Of a stretch of 38,562 bases of DNA, positions 31,966 through 38,562 are shown one piece after another. The notes beneath the pieces are model-generated. The model made no database searches. It worked only from the letters and a program-made list of their open reading frames with translations, and was not told the origin of the DNA. The stretch is taken from positions 1 through 38,562 of the forward strand of contig JAJZOL010000043.1 in NCBI GenBank assembly GCA_021811565.1, given 5' to 3'. This stretch comes from a bacterium. GTDB taxonomy: Bacteria; Armatimonadota; Chthonomonadetes; Chthonomonadales; CAJBBX01. A program made the position numbers and the translations under genes. Position 1 is the first letter of the stretch; every line of letters begins with the position of its first letter.

Positions 31966-32373
31966 ATGCCGCTTTTACCTTTGGAAATAATCACGCCCGA
32001 TGCAGTCCTGTTCAGCGGGAAAATCAAATCCATTCGTGTGCCTGGCTCGGAAGGCTCCTTTGGCGTTCTTGCGGGACACGCTCCATTGATGGCCGCTTTG
32101 GAGATTGGAGTGCTGAAACTGGAGCATGATAATGGGGATATCGAGTACATCTCCACCAGCGGCGGTTTTGTTCAGGTAACCCAGGATAAGGTGATCGTAT
32201 TGGCGGACTCGGCGGAGCGCGCGAAGGATATCGATGTGAGCCGTGCGGAAGCCGCTATCGCAAGAGCCAGGGAAAGATTGAAGGGCGGGGAATCGATTGA
32301 TTACAACCGCGCCCAAAAAGCGCTAAGCCGTGCGCTCAACCGAGTCAAGGTGGCGCAAGGGGATATAAGCTAA
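31966..32373 (+). CDS. atpC: F1F0 ATP synthase subunit epsilon
   Basis: This 135-residue protein has the N-terminal beta sandwich (PLEIITPDAVLFSGKIKSIRVPG, GVLAGHAPLMAALEIG) and the C-terminal two-helix region (DVSRAEAAIARARERL ... RALNRVKVAQ), so it is full length. Epsilon couples and regulates F1 rotation. GGAAAGG precedes ATG 31966. The 267 bases between atpD and atpC show no gene or clear terminator. They may contain a processing signal or a second promoter. Confidence 0.93.
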   Translation: MPLLPLEIITPDAVLFSGKIKSIRVPGSEGSFGVLAGHAPLMAALEIGVLKLEHDNGDIEYISTSGGFVQVTQDKVIVLADSAERAKDIDVSRAEAAIARARERLKGGESIDYNRAQKALSRALNRVKVAQGDIS

Positions 32374-32443
32374 GCTCATCCGCATTCGTTACGATTTTCA
32401 CAAAATAACCTCTCCGCTTTAAATCCGACAATCCCAATCATCG

Positions 32444-32472
32444 TTAATATGGCTAATATTTAGCCATATTAA
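32444..32472. promoter_or_regulatory. 13-bp palindrome upstream of the tusA-hdr operon
   Basis: TTAATATGGCTAA and TTAGCCATATTAA form a perfect 13-bp inverted repeat around TAT, 71 bases after atpC and 128 bases before the tusA -35 box. It is AT-rich with no following U-tract, so an operator or an mRNA 3'-end hairpin are both possible. Bases 32374-32682 contain no gene; the promoter is listed separately. Confidence 0.55.
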
Positions 32473-32599
32473 TAATTAAAATAAGAAATATCTTTCATAA
32501 CCGAGCCGAAAACTGCCGATAATAACGTTTAAAGGGCGCGGATCGCCACATAAACAAAAAAAACAGGAAAAAACTCTGTGAAAAAAATCTCAGAAAAAG

Positions 32600-32628
32600 T
32601 TGACTATATATGAATATTGATATATAAT
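32600..32628 (+). promoter_or_regulatory. Near-consensus sigma-70 promoter of the tusA-hdr operon
   Basis: TTGACT (32600-32605) and TATAAT (32623-32628) are separated by exactly 17 bases, which makes this the strongest promoter match in the window. It lies 54 bases before the tusA ATG, so a leader of roughly 45-50 bases is expected. The spacer and flanks are very AT-rich. Such strength suggests high or constitutive expression unless repressed. Confidence 0.8.
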
Positions 32629-32682
32629 AGACATCGTAAGTGCTTTGAAACTCAACAACACTACACAGAGAGGAAAGATATC

Positions 32683-32931
32683 ATGGCAAACCTAGAAGGA
32701 ATCACCCCAAATAAAGTTGTGGATGCGCGATCCATGGCGTGCCCGGGCCCCCTGCTCGAAGCGAAGAAGGCCATCGGAGGAGTTACAGTCGGACAAACAT
32801 TGGAAATCCAGTCAGGCGACAAAGGCAGTCGAGAGGACATCTCCGCTTGGTGCAAAAAGACAGGCCAGGAGTTCCTTGGTTTTCTCGAAAAAGACGGTTA
32901 CGATAGTCTTTACGTCATTCGCCGCAAGTAG
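32683..32931 (+). CDS. tusA: TusA-family sulfur carrier
   Basis: This 82-residue protein has the TusA hallmark CPGPLLEAKKA, with C20 as the sulfane-sulfur carrier in the CPxP motif, followed by the beta-alpha-beta fold and GVTVGQTLEIQSGDKGSREDISAWCKK. TusA proteins pass sulfur between partners: to tRNA thiolation via TusD in E. coli, or in sulfur-oxidiser Hdr/Dsr pathways via DsrE-type proteins. Its place as first gene of an Hdr-type operon that ends with a DsrE-like gene points to the second role, by inference. ATG 32683 is chosen because AGGAAAG precedes it; the frame is open upstream into the promoter. Confidence 0.88.
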   Translation: MANLEGITPNKVVDARSMACPGPLLEAKKAIGGVTVGQTLEIQSGDKGSREDISAWCKKTGQEFLGFLEKDGYDSLYVIRRK

Positions 32932-32952
32932 CATAGAAATGGAAGGCTCGGT

Positions 32953-33369
32953 ATGGGCGACCATAACAACATGAAAATATTACTCATCACCACGATGATC
33001 AGCTCTTACCCGGGCGCTAACACGGTTGGGCAGGCGCATCTGCATTACTCCCCTGGCACCTACATCATCCGTGTTCCCGATCCGGTTGTTTTTCCTGAAT
33101 CGTTTTACATGCGTTGTTATGAGAAGGGGATCGACGGCATTATCATCATGAGCAGCGGCTCGGATTGCCCATATGAAGGGGCTTACCGTCGACTTTCCGA
33201 ACGTGTGGCGCGTGTCTATGTTCAGATGAAGGAAAATGGAATAGATCCTTCGCGTTTGAAGCTGACGACCATCTGCACCGTGTGCAAGGCAGCGTTTCTC
33301 AAGGAGATTAACGAGATGCAGAAAAATATTCTGCAGGCTCGCGCGGACAAGGAAGGGGTAGCGGCATGA
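32953..33369 (+). CDS. FlpD/MvhD-like (hydrogenase iron-sulfur subunit family), Cys-poor
   Basis: This 138-residue protein follows the FlpD/MvhD pattern: an N-terminal strand (KILLITTMISSYPGAN), IIRVPDPVVFPESFYMRCYEKGIDGIIIM, then SSGSDCPYEGAYRRLSERV and a C-terminal GIDPSRLKL segment. In canonical members, Cys pairs near the N-terminus (C..CGYAGAD) and around CSGR and GCHPGDCHY bind a [2Fe-2S] cluster that links HdrA to an electron donor. Here most of these Cys are replaced; only C55, C72, C108 and C111 occur. Cluster binding is therefore doubtful or changed. It starts 22 bases after tusA and overlaps the HdrA-like gene by four bases. In QmoB this domain is fused at the C-terminus. Confidence 0.65.
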   Translation: MGDHNNMKILLITTMISSYPGANTVGQAHLHYSPGTYIIRVPDPVVFPESFYMRCYEKGIDGIIIMSSGSDCPYEGAYRRLSERVARVYVQMKENGIDPSRLKLTTICTVCKAAFLKEINEMQKNILQARADKEGVAA

Positions 33370-34670
33370 GCGCGGCAACCATACAAAAAAAAGCCGATGT
33401 GCTAGTTGTCGGCGCAGGGATCGCAGGCTTGCAGGCATCCCTGGATCTCGCCGATCAAGGCAAACAGATACTGCTCGTGGAATCTCAGCCCAGCATCGGC
33501 GGGCGAATGATCAACCTTAGCAAGGTGTTCCCCACCTTGGATTGCGCAAGCTGCATCACCACTCCTCGCATGGCATCCGTGGCGCATCATCCCAGCATCG
33601 ATCTGCTCACTTACACCGAGGTGAACAAAATTGAAAGGACGAATGGCAAATTCCATGCCAGCATCACCAAAAAGCCCCGATACCTGGATGAGACCGCCTG
33701 TATCGGATGCAAACGATGCGAGGAGGCCTGCACCACCTTTCTGCCGGACGAATACGACCACAGTCTCGGCGCCAAGAAAGCGATATCCATCGCCTTCACA
33801 AACGCCATTCCTCAATATCCGGTGCTCGACATGGACGAATGCCTGTTATGCGGCGCCTGCGCGAAGGCGTGTCCGACCCAGTGCATCAATTTTATGCAGG
33901 AGCCACAGGAGATCGAGGCGGAAGCGGGAGCCGTCATTATGGCGACCGGTTACAATCTTACGGAGATCAGCGCGAAAAAGCAATACGGCGGAGATATCTA
34001 TCCAAACGTCATATCCCCGCTCCAGATGGAGCGATTGCTTGCGCCGCATGGACCTTACGGGGGCGTGATGCGTCCCTCCGACGGCAAAATCCCGGATTCC
34101 ATCGCCTTCGTGCAATGCGCAGGCTCGCGCGACAAGAGCCTCGGAGTGCCGTACTGCTCCAGGGTCTGTTGCATGTACGCCATCAAACAGGCGATGCTGC
34201 TCTCAGGATCGTTGCCGATCGCGGATATCACTATTTATTACATGGATATCCGAGCTTTCGGCAAAGGCTACGAGCAATTCTATCAGAATGCCAAGGCGAT
34301 GGGGATTCAGTTCGTCAAAGCCAAGGTCGGGAGAATCTCGGAGGATGAGAACCATAATCCGATTCTTCGCGTGGAACGGCAGGAGGATTGTTCCCAGCCG
34401 GAGGAGGTTACGCACGATCTGGTTGTGCTTTCCTTGGGCATGGTCCCCGCGTGGATTCCGGACCGAGACGGTATCATCCCGTTGGAAATCGGCGAGGATA
34501 GGTTTGTTCGCAGCGTCAACGAAAAGATCACCCCGTCATTAACCAGCATGGAGGGGGTTTTTGCTGCGGGTACCATGACCGGTCCGAAAGATATCGTGGA
34601 CACCATCGTGGAGGCTGGCGCCGCAGCGACGGAGGCGGCGAACTATCTCCGAAGCCAGGAAGGACGGTAA
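33366..34670 (+). CDS. HdrA-like flavoprotein, QmoA-type
   Basis: This 434-residue protein has an FAD-binding GAGIAG loop (16-21), the HdrA/QmoA signature CASCITTPRM (C60, C63), and two ferredoxin-type [4Fe-4S] groups, C112/C115/C118/C122 and C159/C162/C165/C169. It continues with YCSRVCCMYAIKQA and a C-terminal FAD segment GVFAAGTMTGPKDI. Its length fits QmoA, a short HdrA relative. QmoA/B/C move electrons between menaquinone and a cytoplasmic partner, which is APS reductase in sulfate reducers. No such partner is encoded here. The start overlaps the FlpD-like stop by four bases, and the next gene begins six bases after it ends. Confidence 0.83.
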   Translation: MSAATIQKKADVLVVGAGIAGLQASLDLADQGKQILLVESQPSIGGRMINLSKVFPTLDCASCITTPRMASVAHHPSIDLLTYTEVNKIERTNGKFHASITKKPRYLDETACIGCKRCEEACTTFLPDEYDHSLGAKKAISIAFTNAIPQYPVLDMDECLLCGACAKACPTQCINFMQEPQEIEAEAGAVIMATGYNLTEISAKKQYGGDIYPNVISPLQMERLLAPHGPYGGVMRPSDGKIPDSIAFVQCAGSRDKSLGVPYCSRVCCMYAIKQAMLLSGSLPIADITIYYMDIRAFGKGYEQFYQNAKAMGIQFVKAKVGRISEDENHNPILRVERQEDCSQPEEVTHDLVVLSLGMVPAWIPDRDGIIPLEIGEDRFVRSVNEKITPSLTSMEGVFAAGTMTGPKDIVDTIVEAGAAATEAANYLRSQEGR

Positions 34671-34676
34671 GAGGAT

Positions 34677-36485
34677 ATGGAAGAAGAGAAGAACACCCAA
34701 TCAGAAGAGAATGAATCCGAAGAGATTCGAGTGGGGGTTTATGTTTGCCATTGCGGGGGCAATATTTCCGACGTGGTTGACACCAAGGCGGTTGTGGAAG
34801 CCCTGAAAAAAAACCCGAATGTGAAAATCGCCAAGGATTTTGTTTTCATGTGCTCCGATCCGGGCCAGAAACTCATCATCGACGATATCATCGAAAACAA
34901 TATCAACCGAATCGTGGTTTCCGCATGCTCCCCCACTCTTCATGAGACAACATTCCGCAAGGCGTTGACACGCGCGGGCTTGAATCCCTATCTTTACGAG
35001 CATGTGAATATCCGCGAACAGGATAGCTGGGTTCACAAGGGGGAGAACGAGGCCGCAACCGCCAAGGCGATACGACTTACGGCGGCGGGCGTGGAGAAGA
35101 TAGCGCGCCAGGATCCTCTGGAGCCGATTGTCGTCAACGCCGAAGGCCATGTGGTTGTGATCGGCGGCGGAGTTGCGGGAATGAGGGCCGCGCTGGCGTT
35201 GATAAAGCGTGGTCTTGGAGTGACGCTGATAGAAAAAGGCGATCGCCTCGGGGGCAGAGCTTTGGAATTGGACAGGGTCTATCCCACCGAGGAGAAAGCT
35301 TCGGATATCGTGTCCCAACTGGAAAACGCCGTCCGAGCGGAGAAAATAGATGTGCGCCTTAATTGCGAAATTGAGTTGATCGAAGGCTTCGTGGGCAATT
35401 TCGATGTTCAAATAAGAGGCAAGGATTCCAAGATAGACAAGGTTCGGGCGGGAGCCATCGTTTTGGCGACGGGTTTCGACCATTATCAGCCATACGAAGG
35501 CGAATTCGGTTACGGAAAATCTCCGATAGTCGTCACTTTGCCGGAGTTTAACAAGCTGATCGCCGATATGCCCCAGTCCGACAAGTTCACATACAAGGGC
35601 AAGGATATCAAAAACCTCGCCTTTATTCATTGCGTTGGCAGCAGACAGATGGAGGGCGTTCATCAACCTCAAGCTGACGGGCGTGTGAATGATTATTGTT
35701 CGCGTGTGTGCTGCACGGCGACACTTCACACCATAAATAAAACCTTGGATAAGTTCCCCAACCTGAACATCTTCGACCTCTACAAGGATATCCGAACCTA
35801 TGGGCACGGACACGAAGATTACTATGAAAAGGCTTCCAAGCGGGGCGTGACGTTCTTTCGTTACACGGATGACAGCATCCCGGAATACGCTCCATCCTCA
35901 AACGGCTCCGGCGCCACTCTGACAATGAAGGATGTCCTCACTTGGAACGAGGAGGTCTCCATACCTGCGGATATGATCGTACTCGCCACAGGAATGGTGC
36001 CCCGCGATATTAGCAATTTGGTGGGCATGTTGAAGCTGCCGACCGGCACGGACCGTTTCCTCCAAGAGGTGCATCCGAAGCTTCGACCGGTTGAGTTGGC
36101 GAACAACGGCATCATGATCGCAGGGACATGTCAAGGCCCGATGGATATCACCGAAAGCTGCGCCGCCGCAGGCGCGTCAGCCGCCAAGGTCTCCATCCTG
36201 CTATCCAAGAAAACCATTGAGATGGATCCTTATGTAGCGCGGGTGGACGAAGCGAAGTGCGACGGATGCAAGCTCTGCCTTGCGGAATGCGAATACAAGG
36301 GAGCGCTGTTCATGGCGGAGAGTTATGCGCATGTGAATCCCGCCCTTTGTGTCGGTTGCGGCGCCTGCGTCGCAGTGTGTCCGCCCCGAGCAATCAATAT
36401 CGCAGGTTGGACTCTCGACCAATTCGATGGAATGATTGACGCCATCAGCATGGAGGAGTTGGAACCGGCGACGGTACCCGCCTAA
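34677..36485 (+). CDS. HdrA-like flavoprotein, QmoB/HdrA-type
   Basis: This 602-residue protein has an HdrA N-terminal cluster motif (VCHCGGNI with C24 and C26, then C59 and C84 in SACSPT), an FAD-binding GGGVAG loop (163-168), CVGSRQ and YCSRVCCTATLH in the middle, and two C-terminal ferredoxin groups (C528/C531/C534/C538 and C558/C561/C564/C568). This is the full HdrA plan. QmoB carries an extra C-terminal FlpD domain that is missing here; a separate FlpD-like gene lies two genes upstream, so the fusion appears split. It probably pairs with the QmoA-type protein and the QmoC-like membrane subunit. A 370-codon antisense frame across it is a shadow. Confidence 0.83.
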   Translation: MEEEKNTQSEENESEEIRVGVYVCHCGGNISDVVDTKAVVEALKKNPNVKIAKDFVFMCSDPGQKLIIDDIIENNINRIVVSACSPTLHETTFRKALTRAGLNPYLYEHVNIREQDSWVHKGENEAATAKAIRLTAAGVEKIARQDPLEPIVVNAEGHVVVIGGGVAGMRAALALIKRGLGVTLIEKGDRLGGRALELDRVYPTEEKASDIVSQLENAVRAEKIDVRLNCEIELIEGFVGNFDVQIRGKDSKIDKVRAGAIVLATGFDHYQPYEGEFGYGKSPIVVTLPEFNKLIADMPQSDKFTYKGKDIKNLAFIHCVGSRQMEGVHQPQADGRVNDYCSRVCCTATLHTINKTLDKFPNLNIFDLYKDIRTYGHGHEDYYEKASKRGVTFFRYTDDSIPEYAPSSNGSGATLTMKDVLTWNEEVSIPADMIVLATGMVPRDISNLVGMLKLPTGTDRFLQEVHPKLRPVELANNGIMIAGTCQGPMDITESCAAAGASAAKVSILLSKKTIEMDPYVARVDEAKCDGCKLCLAECEYKGALFMAESYAHVNPALCVGCGACVAVCPPRAINIAGWTLDQFDGMIDAISMEELEPATVPA

Positions 36486-36506
36486 GGGATAACGAGGAGA
36501 GCGTTA

Positions 36507-36791
36507 ATGGAAGAAGAGAAAAAACTGAGTTACACCGAGCAAATCAAGGAATTGAGAGCGCGGCGGGGAGAAGGCTCAAAGGAGAAGCAGGAGCGCAGCA
36601 AAGAACAGATCAAAGCGCAAAAAGCGATCCTTGCTGCGATTGACAAGGAGGCGAAGACGGTTCCCGAAATCGCCGAAGCCACCGGCATGAACACACAGGA
36701 GGTCTTCTGGTGGATCACCGCCATGCGAAAATATAACAAAGTAACAGATGAAACGAAAAAGGGCGATTACATCGCCTATAGAAAGAAGTGA
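36507..36791 (+). CDS. Small charged protein with winged-helix-like C-terminus
   Basis: This 94-residue protein begins with a highly charged, probably coiled-coil stretch (residues 1-45, rich in Lys/Glu). It is followed by a helix-turn-helix-like segment, KTVPEIAEATGMNTQEVFWWITAMRKY, and KKGDYIAYRKK as a possible wing. I do not recognise a named family. It could bind DNA and regulate the operon, or use the winged-helix fold to hold the Hdr-like subunits together. GAGGAG precedes the ATG. It lies 21 bases after the HdrA-like gene and seven bases before the QmoC-like start, clearly inside the operon. Confidence 0.7.
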   Translation: MEEEKKLSYTEQIKELRARRGEGSKEKQERSKEQIKAQKAILAAIDKEAKTVPEIAEATGMNTQEVFWWITAMRKYNKVTDETKKGDYIAYRKK

Positions 36792-36798
36792 GTACGCC

Positions 36799-37914
36799 AT
36801 GGCTATCACCGTTAATCCCGATCTCCTGAAGGAGATCAAGGAATATGGCGCGTTTGATATAAACGCTTGCTTCAATTGCGGCAACTGCACCGCTGTTTGC
36901 CCACTTTCCGACACCGTGGGCTCTTTTCCTCGCAAACTGATTCGACTGGGTCAGATTGGGGATAAGAACAGAGTCATATCCGGTCCGGAACCTTGGTTGT
37001 GTTACTATTGTGGTGAATGTTCCGATACATGCCCGCGACAAGCCGAACCCGGGGAGTATATGGCTGCGTTACGACGTTACGCCATCGCTCAAAGCGAACC
37101 AACGGGGATTGGTAGATTGATGTACCGAAGCGGCGTTTTTGCGGTCATTGTCACATTGTTAGTGGGCATCGTACTAGGCGCATTCATGCAGACTGTAAAG
37201 GTTGGAAAAAATCCGTCGCACTGGATATTCGGAGCGGTCTCATACCAGATGATTCACTATCTTGGTATCGCTGTATCGATATTGGCGGTTCTGACCATTG
37301 TTGGTGGAATCATGAAGATATTCAATAGGTTATCGTCTTGGGAAGGCGGAACAAAGCCTGCGCCAGGGAAATGGGTATCCGCCCTTAAGCAAACGATAAC
37401 CGAGATAATTACGATGAAAAGGCATCGCGAAGAGTCTCCGGCATCCGAACCGGTTGTATGGTACCGCTCGCATGCTTGGATACATTTGGCGATCATGTAT
37501 GGCTTCATCGGATTGTTAGTGGCTACCACTCTGGATTTTGTCTTTCTGGAGCTTTTACCACTGCATCTAAGCATCTTCTGGCCTGCGAGAATTATCGGTA
37601 CCGTATCTGGGTTAGTCATGCTCTGGGGTGTTAGCGCGGCAATGCTTCGCAGATTCTCAAAAGAGGAGAAGAACGCGGCTCATACCAGTTTGCCTGATTG
37701 GTGGCTCTTGATCTTTTTGTTCGTATTGGCATTGACCGGTTATTGGCTGGAGATAGCCACTACATTTAAGTTAGTATCTCCGGTGAATGACGGTATCATG
37801 CTCTTGCATGCCGCTATGGCGATGGAGTTGATATTGTTGCTGGCCTTCACAAAGTTCGCACATGTTATTTATCGCCCGATTGCGCTGTTCGTCTATTTTC
37901 TAAACCAAGCGTAA
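36799..37914 (+). CDS. QmoC-like HdrC-membrane cytochrome fusion
   Basis: This 371-residue protein has an N-terminal HdrC domain with two [4Fe-4S] groups (C24/C27/C30/C34 and C68/C71/C74/C78) joined to a membrane domain with about six helices from residue 113 on. Helix-borne histidines (MIHYLG, SHAWIH, LLHAAMA, KFAHVIYRP) fit a NarI-type diheme b cytochrome, as in QmoC. Such a subunit passes electrons between the quinone pool and the cytoplasmic HdrA-like proteins. No HdrB (CCG-domain) gene is present, unlike HdrABC or sHdr clusters. ATG 36799 is chosen because the Cys-rich domain starts at once; the ribosome site is weak, suggesting coupling to the gene before it. Confidence 0.83.
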   Translation: MAITVNPDLLKEIKEYGAFDINACFNCGNCTAVCPLSDTVGSFPRKLIRLGQIGDKNRVISGPEPWLCYYCGECSDTCPRQAEPGEYMAALRRYAIAQSEPTGIGRLMYRSGVFAVIVTLLVGIVLGAFMQTVKVGKNPSHWIFGAVSYQMIHYLGIAVSILAVLTIVGGIMKIFNRLSSWEGGTKPAPGKWVSALKQTITEIITMKRHREESPASEPVVWYRSHAWIHLAIMYGFIGLLVATTLDFVFLELLPLHLSIFWPARIIGTVSGLVMLWGVSAAMLRRFSKEEKNAAHTSLPDWWLLIFLFVLALTGYWLEIATTFKLVSPVNDGIMLLHAAMAMELILLLAFTKFAHVIYRPIALFVYFLNQA

Positions 37915-37925
37915 GGAGAATGAAG

Positions 37926-38501
37926 ATGGCAACGGATGTATCCGCATTAACCATAGAGCAACTGCAACAACAAATTGAGAGCCTTCGTGAGGAGTTGGAG
38001 GAGATCAAATCCTCCTCCCTCCCCGAGGATAAGCTCTCCATGGTTGTTTTCAGCGGCGACCTTGACAAGCTTCTCGCCGCTTTCATCATTGCAACGGGCG
38101 CCATGGCGATGTACGAGGAGGTGGTGATGTTTTTCACCTTCTGGGCCACGGCGGCTCTAAGAGATCCGAATAAAAACCCCAAGGGGAAGGATTTCATGAG
38201 TAAAATGTTCGGAGCCATGCTTCCCAAAGGTGCGGGCAAGGTGGTTCTCTCCAAAATGAACATGGGCGGGATGGGCACCAATATGCTCAAAGGGCTCATG
38301 CAAAAGAAGAACGTCATGTCGCTCGACAAGCTGATCAAGCAGGCGGGGGATTCCGGAGTCAAAATCTATGTTTGCCAGATGAGCATGGATTTAATGGGGT
38401 TCACTCAGGAGGAATTGATAGATTATCCGGACATGAAACCAGCAGGGGTGGCGAAATTCCTGCAGGAGGCTGGTTCCAGCAAGGCTTCCCTCTTCATTTA
38501 G
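37926..38501 (+). CDS. DsrE-like sulfurtransferase-family protein
   Basis: This 191-residue protein starts with a coiled-coil-like helix (residues 8-28, Gln/Glu-rich). A DsrE/F-type fold follows: LSMVVFSGDLDKLLAAFIIATGAMAM, EEVVMFFTFWATAAL, a Met/Gly/Lys-rich loop (about 88-128), and SGVKIYVCQMSMDLMGF with C150 as the likely sulfur-binding Cys, followed by EELIDYP. In sulfur-oxidiser Hdr and Dsr pathways such proteins exchange sulfur with TusA, and tusA is the first gene of this operon. ATG 37926 is preferred: AAGGAGA lies seven bases upstream, while ATG 37920 is too close to it. It is the last gene before the chimeric window end, so the operon may continue beyond. Confidence 0.78.
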   Translation: MATDVSALTIEQLQQQIESLREELEEIKSSSLPEDKLSMVVFSGDLDKLLAAFIIATGAMAMYEEVVMFFTFWATAALRDPNKNPKGKDFMSKMFGAMLPKGAGKVVLSKMNMGGMGTNMLKGLMQKKNVMSLDKLIKQAGDSGVKIYVCQMSMDLMGFTQEELIDYPDMKPAGVAKFLQEAGSSKASLFI

Positions 38502-38523
38502 AGGAAAAATAAACCGAAAGTAC

Positions 38524-38562
38524 AGGTTGATGAACGCCCTCCATCTGTCTGCTGCCAACGCA
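38524..38562. repeat. Terminal fold-back copy of bases 35631-35669
   Basis: These last 39 bases are the exact reverse complement of 35631-35669, inside the QmoB/HdrA-type gene. The next base inward (38523) already differs. Because the match runs to the very last base and the other window end has the same feature, a chimeric contig end is likely. A real inverted second copy of the gene is the alternative. Confidence 0.85.

Noticed and set aside
34701-35813. A 370-codon open frame antisense to the QmoB/HdrA-type gene
   Set aside because: It lies wholly within a well-supported gene on the other strand, shows no family pattern and no ribosome site, and arises from codon bias.
32683-38501. Reading the Hdr-type operon as evidence of dissimilatory sulfate reduction
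   Set aside because: No aprAB, sat or dsrAB is visible, and the window encodes aerobic respiration, so QmoA/B/C similarity alone does not support it.

Overview
This 38.6-kb stretch is bacterial chromosome. It has Shine-Dalgarno sites, short overlapping operons, periplasmic c-type cytochromes and lipoproteins, and no rRNA, tRNA, CRISPR array or transposase that I can see. Its core is aerobic respiration through Alternative Complex III (ACIII) and a caa3-type cytochrome c oxidase. The large DUF6785/DUF6784-type membrane protein and the overall gene mix recall Armatimonadota or neighbouring lineages. That is only an impression, because no marker gene fixes the phylum. TAA, TAG and TGA all end intact genes, so the code is standard.

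Layout. (1) 1-6050 is an accessory zone: a 5'-truncated GIY-YIG protein, a GNAT acetyltransferase, an NmrA-like SDR, a DUF433/DUF5615 toxin-antitoxin pair, a class I methyltransferase, and two decaying genes. These are an ICMT-like membrane methyltransferase with an internal TAG, and a DNA C5-cytosine methyltransferase with two poly-G frameshifts, an internal TGA and a lost 3' end. (2) 6391-21244 is the respiratory block on the + strand: a CtaA-CtaB fusion for heme A synthesis, then actABCDEF, a small membrane protein, a SCO copper chaperone and ctaCDEF. Electrons would pass from quinol through ACIII cytochromes to the cytochrome c domain and CuA site of subunit II, then to the A2-type subunit I. 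(3) 21335-29937 lies on the - strand: a secreted GH27 glycosidase with an NPCBM domain, a Cys-rich SufR-like regulator, a ribokinase, the DUF6785-type membrane protein and an MFS transporter. (4) 30292-32373 holds atpD and atpC, split from the rest of the ATP synthase genes. (5) 32683-38501 is a seven-gene operon behind a near-consensus promoter: tusA, a FlpD/MvhD-like protein, two HdrA-like flavoproteins (QmoA/QmoB-like), a small HTH-like protein, a QmoC-like HdrC-membrane protein and a DsrE-like protein. No HdrB, Apr, Sat or DsrAB gene is present. This is the best candidate for an unusual system: a quinone-linked, Hdr-type electron-transfer complex coupled to sulfur-carrier proteins in an oxygen-respiring cell.

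Both ends of the window are fold-backs. Bases 1-23 are the exact reverse complement of 224-246, and 38524-38562 of 35631-35669. This suggests chimeric contig ends (amplification or assembly) rather than natural sequence, and it bears on how the terminal genes should be read.
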